Source of the DNA: Streptomyces sp. ITFR-16
Lineage (GTDB): Bacteria > Actinomycetota > Actinomycetes > Streptomycetales > Streptomycetaceae
DNA: 64,000 nt
Assembly: GCF_031844705.1 (NCBI RefSeq)
Contig: NZ_CP134609.1
Span: 186,001 to 250,000, forward strand
Direction of reading: 5' to 3'
Below are positions 57,474 to 64,000 of this stretch, one piece after another. The notes under the pieces are model-generated. The model made no database searches. It had not been told where the DNA came from and was given only the letters and a program-made list of their open reading frames with translations. Position 1 is the first letter of the stretch. The number at the start of each line of letters is the position of its first letter. A program made the position numbers and the translations under genes.

Positions 57474-57860
57474 ATGTCGAAGTACCGCGACAGCTGCCTC
57501 ATCCGCGGCGACGGCGGCCGGGCCATCCGCGGCATCCTTGACCGCATCGGCGACAAGTGGACGCTGCTCGTGGTGGCGACCCTCGACGGCGAACGGATGC
57601 GCTTCACCGAGCTCCAGCAGCGCATTCCCGGGATCTCGCAGCGGATGCTCACCCGCACGGTGCGGCATCTGGAGCGCGACGGCCTCGTGCTGCGGACCGC
57701 GCACCCCGAGGTCCCGCCCCGGGTGGAGTACGAACTCACCGCGATGGGCCGTACGTTGATCGAGCCCGCCGTCAAGCTCGCCGAGTGGGCCGTCGACAAC
57801 AACCCCGGCATCGAGAAGAACCAGACCTCCTACGACTCGGAGCACCCGGAACACGCCTGA
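57474..57860 (+). CDS. HxlR-family winged-helix regulator
   Basis: A 128-residue regulator with the HxlR fold: SCLIRGDGGRAIRGILDRIG, DKWTLLVVATLDGERMRFTE, LQQRIPGISQRMLTRTVRHL, and wing PEVPPRVEYELTAMG. The Cys near the N-terminus (residue 8) lies where redox-sensing HxlR proteins carry their active thiol. Start 57474 has GGGGGAC upstream. It is divergent from the DoxX gene, its likely target, with a 16-bp palindrome between. Sensing of aldehydes or electrophiles is the usual family role. Confidence 0.9.
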   Translation: MSKYRDSCLIRGDGGRAIRGILDRIGDKWTLLVVATLDGERMRFTELQQRIPGISQRMLTRTVRHLERDGLVLRTAHPEVPPRVEYELTAMGRTLIEPAVKLAEWAVDNNPGIEKNQTSYDSEHPEHA

Positions 57861-57896
57861 GCCCCGGCGCGGGCGGCCCTCCCTCGTACGGCATGG

Positions 57897-57902
57897 CAGT
57901 GT
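57897..57902 (+). promoter_or_regulatory. Candidate leaderless -10 box for the GNAT gene
   Basis: CAGTGT, 7 nt before the ATG at 57910; a weaker match to TAnnnT than the others. The gap from the HxlR stop is only 49 bp. Confidence 0.3.
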
Positions 57903-57909
57903 GACACCC

Positions 57910-58482
57910 ATGACCTTTGACGTTCGGCCGGCGTCGGTCTTCACGGACGTCCGTACGCTGATCGGCCCGAAGTCGCCCGGGGCCAACGTCTGTTGGTGCC
58001 TGAGCTACCGGATTCCGTCCAAGCTCAACAACGAGCTCCGGGGGGAGGCGCGCGGCGAGTACGTCGCCGCGCTGTGCCGTGAGCAGCCCCCTCCCGGTGT
58101 CCTCGCCTACGACGGCGAAGAGCCCGTCGGCTGGGCCGCCGTGGCACCGCGCGCGGACACCTCGTTCGCGCACAGCCGCAAGATCCCGCACGTCGACGAC
58201 CTGCCGGTCTGGTCCCTGTGGTGCATCAGGGTCCGCCCCGGCCACCGGAAGCGGGGGATCTCGCACGCGCTCATCGCCGGCGCGGTCGCGTTCGCCCGGG
58301 AACGGGGCGCGCCGGCGGTCGAGGCGTATCCCTTGGACAGCGGTGACGCCAGGGTGGACCTCACGATGGCGTACGCCGGGATCCGGAAGAACTTCGAGCG
58401 CGCGGGGTTCACCCATGCCGCCGACACCACGTCCGTGCTGGCCGGGCATCCCCGCGTGCTGATGCGGCTGGACCTGCGGTGA
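57910..58482 (+). CDS. GNAT-family N-acetyltransferase
   Basis: A 190-residue acetyltransferase. VLAYDGEEPVGWAAVAPRAD and VWSLWCIRVRPGHRKRGISH (acetyl-CoA loop RPGHRKRGIS) mark the fold, and CWCLSYRIPSKLNNELRG near the N-terminus is a typical actinobacterial addition. ATG 57910 is preferred over GTG 57901 because a -10-like CAGTGT lies 7 nt before it. The substrate is unknown. Confidence 0.83.
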   Translation: MTFDVRPASVFTDVRTLIGPKSPGANVCWCLSYRIPSKLNNELRGEARGEYVAALCREQPPPGVLAYDGEEPVGWAAVAPRADTSFAHSRKIPHVDDLPVWSLWCIRVRPGHRKRGISHALIAGAVAFARERGAPAVEAYPLDSGDARVDLTMAYAGIRKNFERAGFTHAADTTSVLAGHPRVLMRLDLR

Positions 58483-58492
58483 CCTCCGCGGC

Positions 58493-59113
58493 CTAGACGG
58501 AGACGGTCCCGGAGCGCTCGTCGGCCAGGGCGGCGTGCCGGGCCTGGACGAGGGTGAGCGCGGCCAGGGTCACCCCGCAGGTGATCCGGCCCTCGGACAG
58601 CCACCGGGGCAGGTCCTCGGGCGACACCCACACGGGTTCGGTGACGGACTCCATCACCTCCGGCCGCGCGGACTCCGCCGTCGAGACGTCCACCTCCGCG
58701 ACGAAGACGTGGATGGGGGCGGCGAGGATACCGGTGTCGGCGTGGATGATGCCGGCCGGGCGCACGGTCTCGGAGACCAGCCCCGTCTCCTCGCGCAGTT
58801 CGCGCGCCGCCGCCGCGGCGAGTTCCTCGTCGCCCTCGGTCCCGCCGCGCGGGAACTCCAGGGACGCGGCACCGATGGGGTAGCGGTAGGACGTCACCAG
58901 GGCGTAGCCGGCCGGGCCGACCGGGACGACCACCACCCCCTCCTGGTTCCACTGCCAGCGCAGGTACTGTCCGGGGGCACCCGAGGGGGCGGTCACGTCG
59001 TCGTTGAAGAGGGTGCCGAAGCGGTTGCGGAAGACGGCCACCTCCCGGACCCGCCGGATGGGCGCCGGTACGTCGACGGCTTGCGCGGACCTCGGTCCGG
59101 TCACTGTGCTCAC
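58493..59113 (-). CDS. Nudix hydrolase (ADP-ribose pyrophosphatase-like)
   Basis: A 206-residue Nudix protein. The box is complete: FPRGGTEGDEELAAAAAREL followed by REETG. Preceding EGVVVVPVGPAGYALVTSYR and the strand GAASLEFPRGG fit ADP-ribose or nucleotide-sugar pyrophosphatases. GTG 59113 is supported by AAGGAGG 4 nt upstream. It is the only gene in its unit; the substrate is unknown. Confidence 0.87.
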   Translation of the reverse strand: MSTVTGPRSAQAVDVPAPIRRVREVAVFRNRFGTLFNDDVTAPSGAPGQYLRWQWNQEGVVVVPVGPAGYALVTSYRYPIGAASLEFPRGGTEGDEELAAAAARELREETGLVSETVRPAGIIHADTGILAAPIHVFVAEVDVSTAESARPEVMESVTEPVWVSPEDLPRWLSEGRITCGVTLAALTLVQARHAALADERSGTVSV

Positions 59114-59213
59114 TTGGCCTCCTTCTCGGAATTCCCATCCCGGGGAGGTACGGAGGCAGGGTGCTGTGTGACAGCGCTGGAGGATCGAATTCCGCACGAG
59201 GCCCGAACGAGCC

Positions 59214-59723
59214 TCAGCGCACGATCCCGTTGGCCGCCGCCCGGCCCACCAGCTGGTCCACCAGAGCGGGTTTCATCCCCATGGCAAGGAAGGCCAGGGG
59301 TGCGCCGCCCCGCCGTCCCACCTCGAAGCGGTAGAAGGACATCAGCAGTTGCTGGGAGCTCATCATCTTCAGGGTCGTCACCTCGCTCCAGGGCACGGCA
59401 CGTGCCCCGCCGAACATGCCGGTGACGACCAGGCCGCCGGTGAAGAGGTAGCACCGGCGGAGTCCGAACCTGGCGGAGAGGGATCCCCAGATCCGGGTGA
59501 TCCCGAAGGCGACGAGCAGGACGGCGAGCGTGATCGTGCCCTTGGTCACCGCCGACGGGGGCTTCTTCACGACCAGGAGGACGAGCACGACCAGGCAAAG
59601 GGCCGTCAGCATCCGCCGTCCGACCTGGGACAGTGCGCCCCCGACGCCCGCCACGGCGTAGTCGCCGTGCGCCTGGCCAAATCCGAATCTGTCCAGGCCT
59701 GGTCTGCCCGTGCGTGCGTTCAT
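59214..59723 (-). CDS. Unrecognised small membrane protein
   Basis: A 169-residue protein with two hydrophobic helices (MLTALCLVVLVLLVVKKPPS and TITLAVLLVAFGITRI) followed by a soluble half with a PH-like pattern (FTGGLVVTGMFGGARAVPWS, EVTTLKMMSSQQLLMSFYRF). ATG 59723 has GAGGAG upstream. It is divergent from the LysR gene with an inverted repeat between, so it may be the LysR target. It matches no family I can name. Confidence 0.75.
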   Translation of the reverse strand: MNARTGRPGLDRFGFGQAHGDYAVAGVGGALSQVGRRMLTALCLVVLVLLVVKKPPSAVTKGTITLAVLLVAFGITRIWGSLSARFGLRRCYLFTGGLVVTGMFGGARAVPWSEVTTLKMMSSQQLLMSFYRFEVGRRGGAPLAFLAMGMKPALVDQLVGRAAANGIVR

Positions 59724-59811
59724 GCCGGCTCGTCTCCTCTTCGGACCGCCCCCGTGGCGGTCGCCTCGTAGCAGTCTGTCGGCACTGTCCCGGGCCCACC
59801 AGCGACGGAAT

Positions 59812-59828
59812 CGCATGGAAGCCATGCG
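59812..59828. promoter_or_regulatory. Inverted repeat (7-3-7) between the membrane-protein and LysR genes
   Basis: CGCATGG-AAG-CCATGCG is a perfect repeat in the 172-bp divergent gap and a candidate LysR site. Confidence 0.5.
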
Positions 59829-59895
59829 CGCACGGAATGGCGGGACGGAGAATGAGGGTGACAAACTTTTTCGCCAACAGAGGGACTGTGAAGCG

Positions 59896-60786
59896 GTGTT
59901 CGAGAACGAGGCGCTCCGCCTGCTCGTGGCGGTGGCGGAGTGCGGATCGTTCACACAGGCGGCCGACCGGCTCAACTACACCCAGTCCTCGGTGTCCCGG
60001 CGGATCGCCGCGCTGGAACAGCGGGCGGGCGGGCCGCTGTTCGACCGGCTGCCCCGGGGCGTACGGCTCAACCCCGCGGGCCGCGCCCTGCACCGGCATG
60101 CCACCGAGGTGCTGGACCGGCTGGCGCGGGCCGAACGGGAACTGGCCGTGCTCCACGCGGGGCAGGGCGGGCTGTTGCATGTGGGCGCCTTCGCCACGGC
60201 CAACATCTCCCTGGTCCCCGCCGCCCTGCGGGCGCTGCGGGACGCCCGGCCCGGCATCGAGGCCGTCCCGGCCGAGGGCCCGACCGACGTCCTGATGGGG
60301 ATGCTCGTGGACGGGGCCCTGGATGTGGCCGTGCTCAGCGACTACCCGTACGGGCTGCCGCCGGCCGACGGTGTCACGACCACCGTGCTGTGCGAGGACG
60401 AACTGTACGTCGCGCTCCCGCGTGGACACCGGCTGGCGGGAGCCGAGCCGGTCGACCTCGGTGAGCTGAGCGAGGAGTCCTGGATCCAGAGCGCGTACGG
60501 TGACCGGCCGACCATGTTCGCGGAGGCCTGCGCCCGGGCGGGGTTCAGCCCCCGCAAGGTCATCCGGATCGCGGAGTGGAGCGGCAAGTTCGGGTACGTC
60601 GCCGCAGGACTCGGCGTGGCTCTCGTGCCCTCACTGGCCGCCCGCGCGGTGCCCGGCACGCTCGTCCTGTGCCGGCTCACCGATCCGGCTCTGCACCGGA
60701 CCCTTCATGTGGCCCTGCCGGACGCACCGCTTCCGGCCGCGCTGCATCTGCGCGACCTGCTGCGGACTGCGGCCGACGGGCCCTGA
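59896..60786 (+). CDS. LysR-family transcriptional regulator
   Basis: A 296-residue LysR regulator. The N-terminal helix-turn-helix is LRLLVAVAECGSFTQAADRL, then NYTQSSVSRRIAALEQRAGG and PLFDRLPRG; the periplasmic-binding-like effector domain follows (LHVGAFATANISLVPAAL, SYVALP-type DELYVALPRGHRLAG). GTG 59896 gives the normal family length; upstream codons are not conserved. It is divergent from the small membrane-protein gene. The effector is unknown. Confidence 0.88.
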   Translation: MFENEALRLLVAVAECGSFTQAADRLNYTQSSVSRRIAALEQRAGGPLFDRLPRGVRLNPAGRALHRHATEVLDRLARAERELAVLHAGQGGLLHVGAFATANISLVPAALRALRDARPGIEAVPAEGPTDVLMGMLVDGALDVAVLSDYPYGLPPADGVTTTVLCEDELYVALPRGHRLAGAEPVDLGELSEESWIQSAYGDRPTMFAEACARAGFSPRKVIRIAEWSGKFGYVAAGLGVALVPSLAARAVPGTLVLCRLTDPALHRTLHVALPDAPLPAALHLRDLLRTAADGP

Positions 60787-60813
60787 GGCCCGCCGGCTCG
60801 TCCGGGGGGAATC

Positions 60814-60984
60814 TCAACGCCGGTGCGGCCTGCGCCCATTGGCCACTCCGGACACGTGCAGGGCCAGGAGGGCCAGACCGATCAGCATGACGTTGACCGA
60901 GGTGAACACCTCGTTGGTCGCGATGTCGGCGGCGTTGATCAGGAAAGCGATGAAGAACAGCACTGCCGCAGCTATGCCCAGCAT
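60814..60984 (-). CDS. Small two-helix membrane protein
   Basis: A 56-residue protein: MLGIAAAVLFFIAFLINAA, then VNVMLIGLALLALHVSGVAN and a basic tail NGRRPHRR. AAAAGGGAG lies upstream of the ATG. Similar small two-helix proteins are common in Streptomyces and have no known function. It is convergent with the LysR gene, 27 bp from its stop. Confidence 0.72.
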   Translation of the reverse strand: MLGIAAAVLFFIAFLINAADIATNEVFTSVNVMLIGLALLALHVSGVANGRRPHRR

Positions 60985-61098
60985 GACGCAGCTCCCTTTT
61001 CTGTAGATGGAGAGCGCCTGCCCCCGTACGGCACGATCAGGCCCCGTACGGGCCGGGGATCTCACCGCCCGGTGGCGGGAGGGTGGGCGGCACGCCCG

Positions 61099-61806
61099 TC
61101 ACCAGGGCAGCGGTCCCTCGGCGGAGAAGTAGCCGCCGGTGGGGCCGTCGGGGCCCACGAGGGCCATCCGGACGATGATCTCGGCGCCCTCCTCGACCGA
61201 CTGGACACCGGTGTTCCCGTTCAGATCGGTCCGGGTGAATCCGGGCTCGACCGCGTTGATCCGCATCTCCGGGAAGGCCTTGGCGTACTGGACGGTGACC
61301 ATGTTGACCGCGGTCTTCGAGGCCGGGTACGCCACGCCCGGATAGGCGTGCGTCGGGGTGCCCGGCTCGGAGACCCGGGTCAGGGAGGCCAGCCCGCTGC
61401 TGAGGTTGACCACGACCGGGGCGGCGGACCGGCGCAGCAGGGGCAGGAAGGCGTGGGTGACGCGTACCGTGCCGAAGACGTTCGTCTCGAAGGTCTCGCG
61501 CATCTGGTCGGCGGTCACGTCCGCCGCCCCGACCACCTCGTTGCCGGGGCCCCTGCTCTCGATGCCCGCGTTGTTGATGAGGACGTCCAGTCCTCCCCCG
61601 GCCTCGACGACCGCGACCGCGGCTTCGACGGAAGCGTCGTCGGTGACGTCGAGGACGACCGCTCGCGCGCCCAGTTCCTCGGCGGCGCGGCGCCCTCGTT
61701 CGGCGTCACGGCTTCCGATGTAGACGGTGTGGCCTGCGGCGACGAGGCAGCGAGCGGTCTCGTGACCCAGGCCCTTGTTGGCTCCGGTGATCAGTGTGGT
61801 GGTCAT
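61099..61806 (-). CDS. SDR-family NAD(P)-dependent oxidoreductase
   Basis: A 235-residue classical short-chain dehydrogenase: LITGANKGLGHETARCLVAA (TGxxxGLG), GLDVLINNAGIES (NNAG), catalytic Ser in VVNLSSGLASL and YPASKTAVNMVTVQYAKAFP (YxxxK). FSAEGPLPW at the end suggests the carbonyl-reductase-like branch. It is divergent from an XRE-family regulator, with two operator-like repeats in the 102-bp gap, and so is probably its target. The substrate is unknown. Confidence 0.9.
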   Translation of the reverse strand: MTTTLITGANKGLGHETARCLVAAGHTVYIGSRDAERGRRAAEELGARAVVLDVTDDASVEAAVAVVEAGGGLDVLINNAGIESRGPGNEVVGAADVTADQMRETFETNVFGTVRVTHAFLPLLRRSAAPVVVNLSSGLASLTRVSEPGTPTHAYPGVAYPASKTAVNMVTVQYAKAFPEMRINAVEPGFTRTDLNGNTGVQSVEEGAEIIVRMALVGPDGPTGGYFSAEGPLPW

Positions 61807-61838
61807 GCGTCCAGGTTGCGGCGGAACGCGGCGCCCGG

Positions 61839-61878
61839 CCAGACGTCTGGTCTTCCTGGGACTGCCGGTACCAGGAAG
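61839..61878. promoter_or_regulatory. Operators between SDR and XRE genes
   Basis: CCAGACGTCTGG (61839-61850) is a perfect 12-bp palindrome; CTTCCTGG (61852-61859) and CCAGGAAG (61871-61878) form a perfect 8-bp inverted repeat with 11-nt spacing. Both contain CCAG/CTGG half sites, so the same protein could bind them. Confidence 0.6.
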
Positions 61879-61908
61879 GTCCGCGCCTCCCGGGGCACAC
61901 TGAGGAGT

Positions 61909-62748
61909 ATGGCGACGGCTGAGTTCGGACAGGCACTGCGGCGCTGGCGTGACCGGGTCGCGCCGGAGGCGGCCGGGCTGCCGAGCGGGGGGCAGCGGCG
62001 GGCGGCCGGGCTGCGCCGGGAGGAGCTGGCGCTGCTGGCGGGTGTCTCGGCCGACTACGTCACCCGGCTCGAGCAGGGCCGTGCCTCCCATCCGTCGCCG
62101 CAGGTCGTCGAGGCCCTGGCGCGGGCCCTGCGGCTGTCGGAGACCGAGCGGGGGCATCTGTTCCGGCTGGCCGGGCTGGCGCCGCCGGGCCCTGAGACGG
62201 TCCCCGGGTATCTCACTCCCAGTGTCCAGCGGCTGCTCGACCGGCTGAGCGGGACGCCGGTCGCGGTGTACGACGCGGCGTGGACCCTGCTGGTCGCCAA
62301 CCCGCCGTACGCCGCGCTGATGGGCGATCCCTCCGGGTGGCGGGGCAACCGCCGCAACGGGGTCTGGCGCAACTTCCTCGGCGAGCCGGGGCGGGTGCGC
62401 CACACGGAGGAGTCCCGGCGCGAGCTGGAGGCCGCGCTGGTCGCCGACCTGCACGCGGTGGCCGGCCGCTACCCCGCCGACCCGAGGCTGCACCGGCTGG
62501 TCGCGGAGCTGCGGGCGGGCAGCGCGCGGTTCGCGGAGCTGTGGGAGTCCGGTTCCGTCGGTCCCCACCGGGCCGCGCGCAAGACCGTCGACCATCCGCA
62601 CGTCGGGGCGCTGACGCTGGACTGCGATGTGCTGACCGTCGAGGGCAGTGATCTGCGCATCATGGTCTACACGGCCGAGCCGGGCACCGAGGACGCCGAA
62701 CGCCTCGCCCTGGTCACGGTGCTGGGCACCCAGTCACTCATCGGCTAG
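61909..62748 (+). CDS. XRE-family regulator with MmyB-type ligand domain
   Basis: A 279-residue regulator. The helix-turn-helix is RREELALLAGVSADYVTRLE followed by QGRASHPSPQ, and the MmyB-type domain begins at about residue 105 (VAVYDAAWTLLVANPPYAAL). The arrangement, divergent from an SDR gene, is very common in Streptomyces; such pairs are often called HTH/SDR modules. GAGGAG precedes the ATG. The ligand is unknown, perhaps a fatty acid or its derivative. Confidence 0.9.
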   Translation: MATAEFGQALRRWRDRVAPEAAGLPSGGQRRAAGLRREELALLAGVSADYVTRLEQGRASHPSPQVVEALARALRLSETERGHLFRLAGLAPPGPETVPGYLTPSVQRLLDRLSGTPVAVYDAAWTLLVANPPYAALMGDPSGWRGNRRNGVWRNFLGEPGRVRHTEESRRELEAALVADLHAVAGRYPADPRLHRLVAELRAGSARFAELWESGSVGPHRAARKTVDHPHVGALTLDCDVLTVEGSDLRIMVYTAEPGTEDAERLALVTVLGTQSLIG

Positions 62749-62821
62749 CAGCGCAGCGCGGGGCCGCGGTTCGCGCCATAGGGGCGAAAAGTCGCCCCTG
62801 CACCCCAAGATCCCCCTGCCG

Positions 62822-62827
62822 TAGGGT
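62822..62827 (+). promoter_or_regulatory. Candidate -10 box of the LLM oxidoreductase gene
   Basis: TAGGGT about 39 nt upstream of the ATG at 62867, leaving room for a leader with GAGGGAG as ribosome site. Confidence 0.4.
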
Positions 62828-62866
62828 AGTTGCCACAGCACACCAACGTAGAGGGAGCGCACCCGT

Positions 62867-63796
62867 ATGCCGGTCTCACTCGGTCTTGGTCTTCCGCAGA
62901 TGAAGCAGTACGCGCTGGGCCGCGATGTCGCCGCGGTGGCGAGCGCGGCGGAGGCGGTGGGGTACGAGAGTCTGTGGGTGTTCGAACGGGTGCTGTTCCC
63001 CGAGCCCGCCTCCCAAGGCCTGTACGGCATTCCGGGGCTGGCCTGGCCCGACACGTACCGCGGCGTGGCCGATCCGCTGGTCACCCTGACGCTGGCGGCG
63101 GCGGCCACCGAGCGGGCGCGGCTCGGCACGAGTGTGCTGGTCGCCCCGCTGCACGTCCCCTTCCAGCTCGCCCGCTCGCTCGCGTCGCTGGACGCGGCCA
63201 GCGGGGGCCGGGTGATCGCGGGCCTGGGCACGGGCTGGTCGCTCGACGAGTACGCGGCGGCGGCCGTCGCCCCCTTCGAGAAGCGCGGCGCGGTCCTGGA
63301 CGAGCTGCTGGACGTGTGCGCGGCGGTGTGGGGGCCGGACCCCGTCGCGTACAAGGGCGATCTGACGACGATCGCCCCGTCCGAGGTCGGCCCCAAGCCG
63401 GCCCGTCCCATCCCCGTCTACCTGCCGGCGAGCAGTCCCCGGGCCACCCGCCGCCTGGTCGACCGGGCCGACGGCTGGATGCCGGTCGCCATGGGTGTCC
63501 CGCAGCTGTCCGAGCAGTGGCAGCGGGTGCGCGACACTGCGGCCGAGCGCCGCCGCGAGCGTCCCCTCGCCGTCTGCGCCCGGGCCAACGCCCGGTACAG
63601 CGCGACGCCCGTGGCGAGCCGGGACCGCCAGCCGTTCCACGGCAATGTCGCGCAGATCGTCGAGGACCTGGCGGCCCACGCGGCGACGGGTGTGCCGGAG
63701 ATCATGATCGACCTCCAGAGCACCCCGCGCGACGCGTCGGAGCTGGTCGACGTGGCGGGCGAGGTGTACGAGAGCGCGCGGGCGGCGGGCATCTGA
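62867..63796 (+). CDS. LLM-class F420-dependent oxidoreductase
   Basis: A 309-residue TIM-barrel enzyme of the TIGR03619 type. The first strand and loop are SLGLGLPQMKQYALGRDVAA, followed by YESLWVFERVLFPEPASQGL, ARLGTSVLVAPLHVPFQLAR and GGRVIAGLGTGWSLDEYAAA (the conserved Gly loop that holds the cofactor). It transfers hydride to or from F420 on an unknown substrate. It is the last complete gene of the window; a strong hairpin lies downstream. Confidence 0.89.
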   Translation: MPVSLGLGLPQMKQYALGRDVAAVASAAEAVGYESLWVFERVLFPEPASQGLYGIPGLAWPDTYRGVADPLVTLTLAAAATERARLGTSVLVAPLHVPFQLARSLASLDAASGGRVIAGLGTGWSLDEYAAAAVAPFEKRGAVLDELLDVCAAVWGPDPVAYKGDLTTIAPSEVGPKPARPIPVYLPASSPRATRRLVDRADGWMPVAMGVPQLSEQWQRVRDTAAERRRERPLAVCARANARYSATPVASRDRQPFHGNVAQIVEDLAAHAATGVPEIMIDLQSTPRDASELVDVAGEVYESARAAGI

Positions 63797-63844
63797 GCAC
63801 CGGGACCACCGGGCTCGTTGTCAGACCCCTGTGGCAGGGTCTTC

Positions 63845-63870
63845 GGAGGGTGCCCGGCCGGGCACCCTCC
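63845..63870. terminator. 26-bp perfect palindrome (hairpin)
   Basis: A GC-rich perfect palindrome, 48 nt after the oxidoreductase stop and 29 nt before the next start. As RNA it gives a 10-bp stem with a 6-nt loop; it may end the upstream transcript. A protein-binding site is an alternative. Confidence 0.6.
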
Positions 63871-63899
63871 CCTCGCACACCTGCCGAAGGAGTTTTGCC

Positions 63900-64000
63900 A
63901 TGTCCGGTGCCGACGACGCCCGTACGTCTCTCGCCGCGGTCGCGGCCCTGCTCGCCCCCGCCCACCCGGACGTGGCGGCACGGGTCCTGCACGCCCACGA
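63900..64000 (+). CDS. Partial gene at the right edge, unrecognised
   Basis: Thirty-three codons are visible (MSGADDARTSLAAVAALLAP, then AHPDVAARVLHAH), starting at an ATG with AAGGAG 7 nt upstream. The start of the protein is alanine-rich and helical; no family can be named from this length. Confidence 0.6.
   Translation, partial: MSGADDARTSLAAVAALLAPAHPDVAARVLHAH

Noticed and set aside
1..64000. Search by eye for tRNA, rRNA, CRISPR, insertion sequences and integrase or att sites
   Set aside because: No cloverleaf, transposase motif, regularly spaced repeats or integrase was recognised. A computed search could still find a degenerate element.

Overview
This is a 64 kb stretch of very GC-rich actinobacterial chromosome, almost certainly Streptomyces. 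The reasons are strong G/C third-position codon bias, frequent GTG starts, two F420-type LLM oxidoreductases and a PPOX/F420-like enzyme, two XRE regulators with MmyB-type ligand domains, GlxA-type, two-domain Lrp and HxlR regulators, a DasR-type operator, a bldA-type TTA codon and several leaderless promoters. No rRNA, tRNA, CRISPR array, insertion sequence or attachment site was seen. The content (regulator/enzyme pairs, secreted hydrolases, small operons) looks like accessory or arm chromosome, not core.

Layout. 1-8.1 kb: the 3' end of a PAP2-family gene, then AraC/methyltransferase, TetR/esterase, GlxA-type/saccharopine-dehydrogenase-like and MarR-MFS-isochorismatase modules. 8.1-15.5 kb: an intact PAP2 paralogue, a stand-alone alanyl-tRNA-synthetase catalytic domain with a possible attenuator leader, two flavin/F420 enzymes, a DinB protein, and two TetR genes, the second with an MBL hydrolase. 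15.6-24.5 kb: a Ser/Thr kinase broken at a G8 tract, an SDR, an M20 peptidase, a GDSL hydrolase, and a membrane-lipid operon (PAP2-lipid kinase fusion, YihY, PAP2).

24.6-38.7 kb: an MFS transporter, a MoxR-type ATPase with its vWA/metallopeptidase partner, an Lrp regulator with a VOC protein, and a cluster ArsR-SulP-RsbW-like-STAS-YjdM-ArsR. A GH25 lysozyme (DasR-type site, TTA second codon), a GNAT and a TerD-vWA fusion follow. 38.8-51.6 kb: a prolyl oligopeptidase, a very large GH87 alpha-1,3-glucanase, a lysyl-oxidase-like copper protein, a cold-shock protein, a DeoR-DUF4406-NudK operon, and a class F sortase with a secreted membrane-anchored protein. 51.6-64 kb: an XRE regulator beside a type III polyketide synthase, a helicase with helicase-associated domains, and further regulator/enzyme pairs (HxlR/DoxX, LysR/membrane protein, XRE/SDR), an LLM oxidoreductase and one partial gene.

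Two themes run through the window. First, many units are divergent regulator/target pairs with clear inverted repeats between them; seven such start regions, plus the small leader ORF, place a TAnnnT-like -10 box 6 to 8 nt before the start codon, so leaderless transcripts are likely. Second, several genes act on the envelope: lysozyme, glucanase, sortase, PAP2/lipid kinase enzymes, lysyl oxidase. The most novel candidates are the AlaRS fragment with its leader, the ArsR/SulP/partner-switch cluster, the MoxR-vWA pair and the type III PKS locus.
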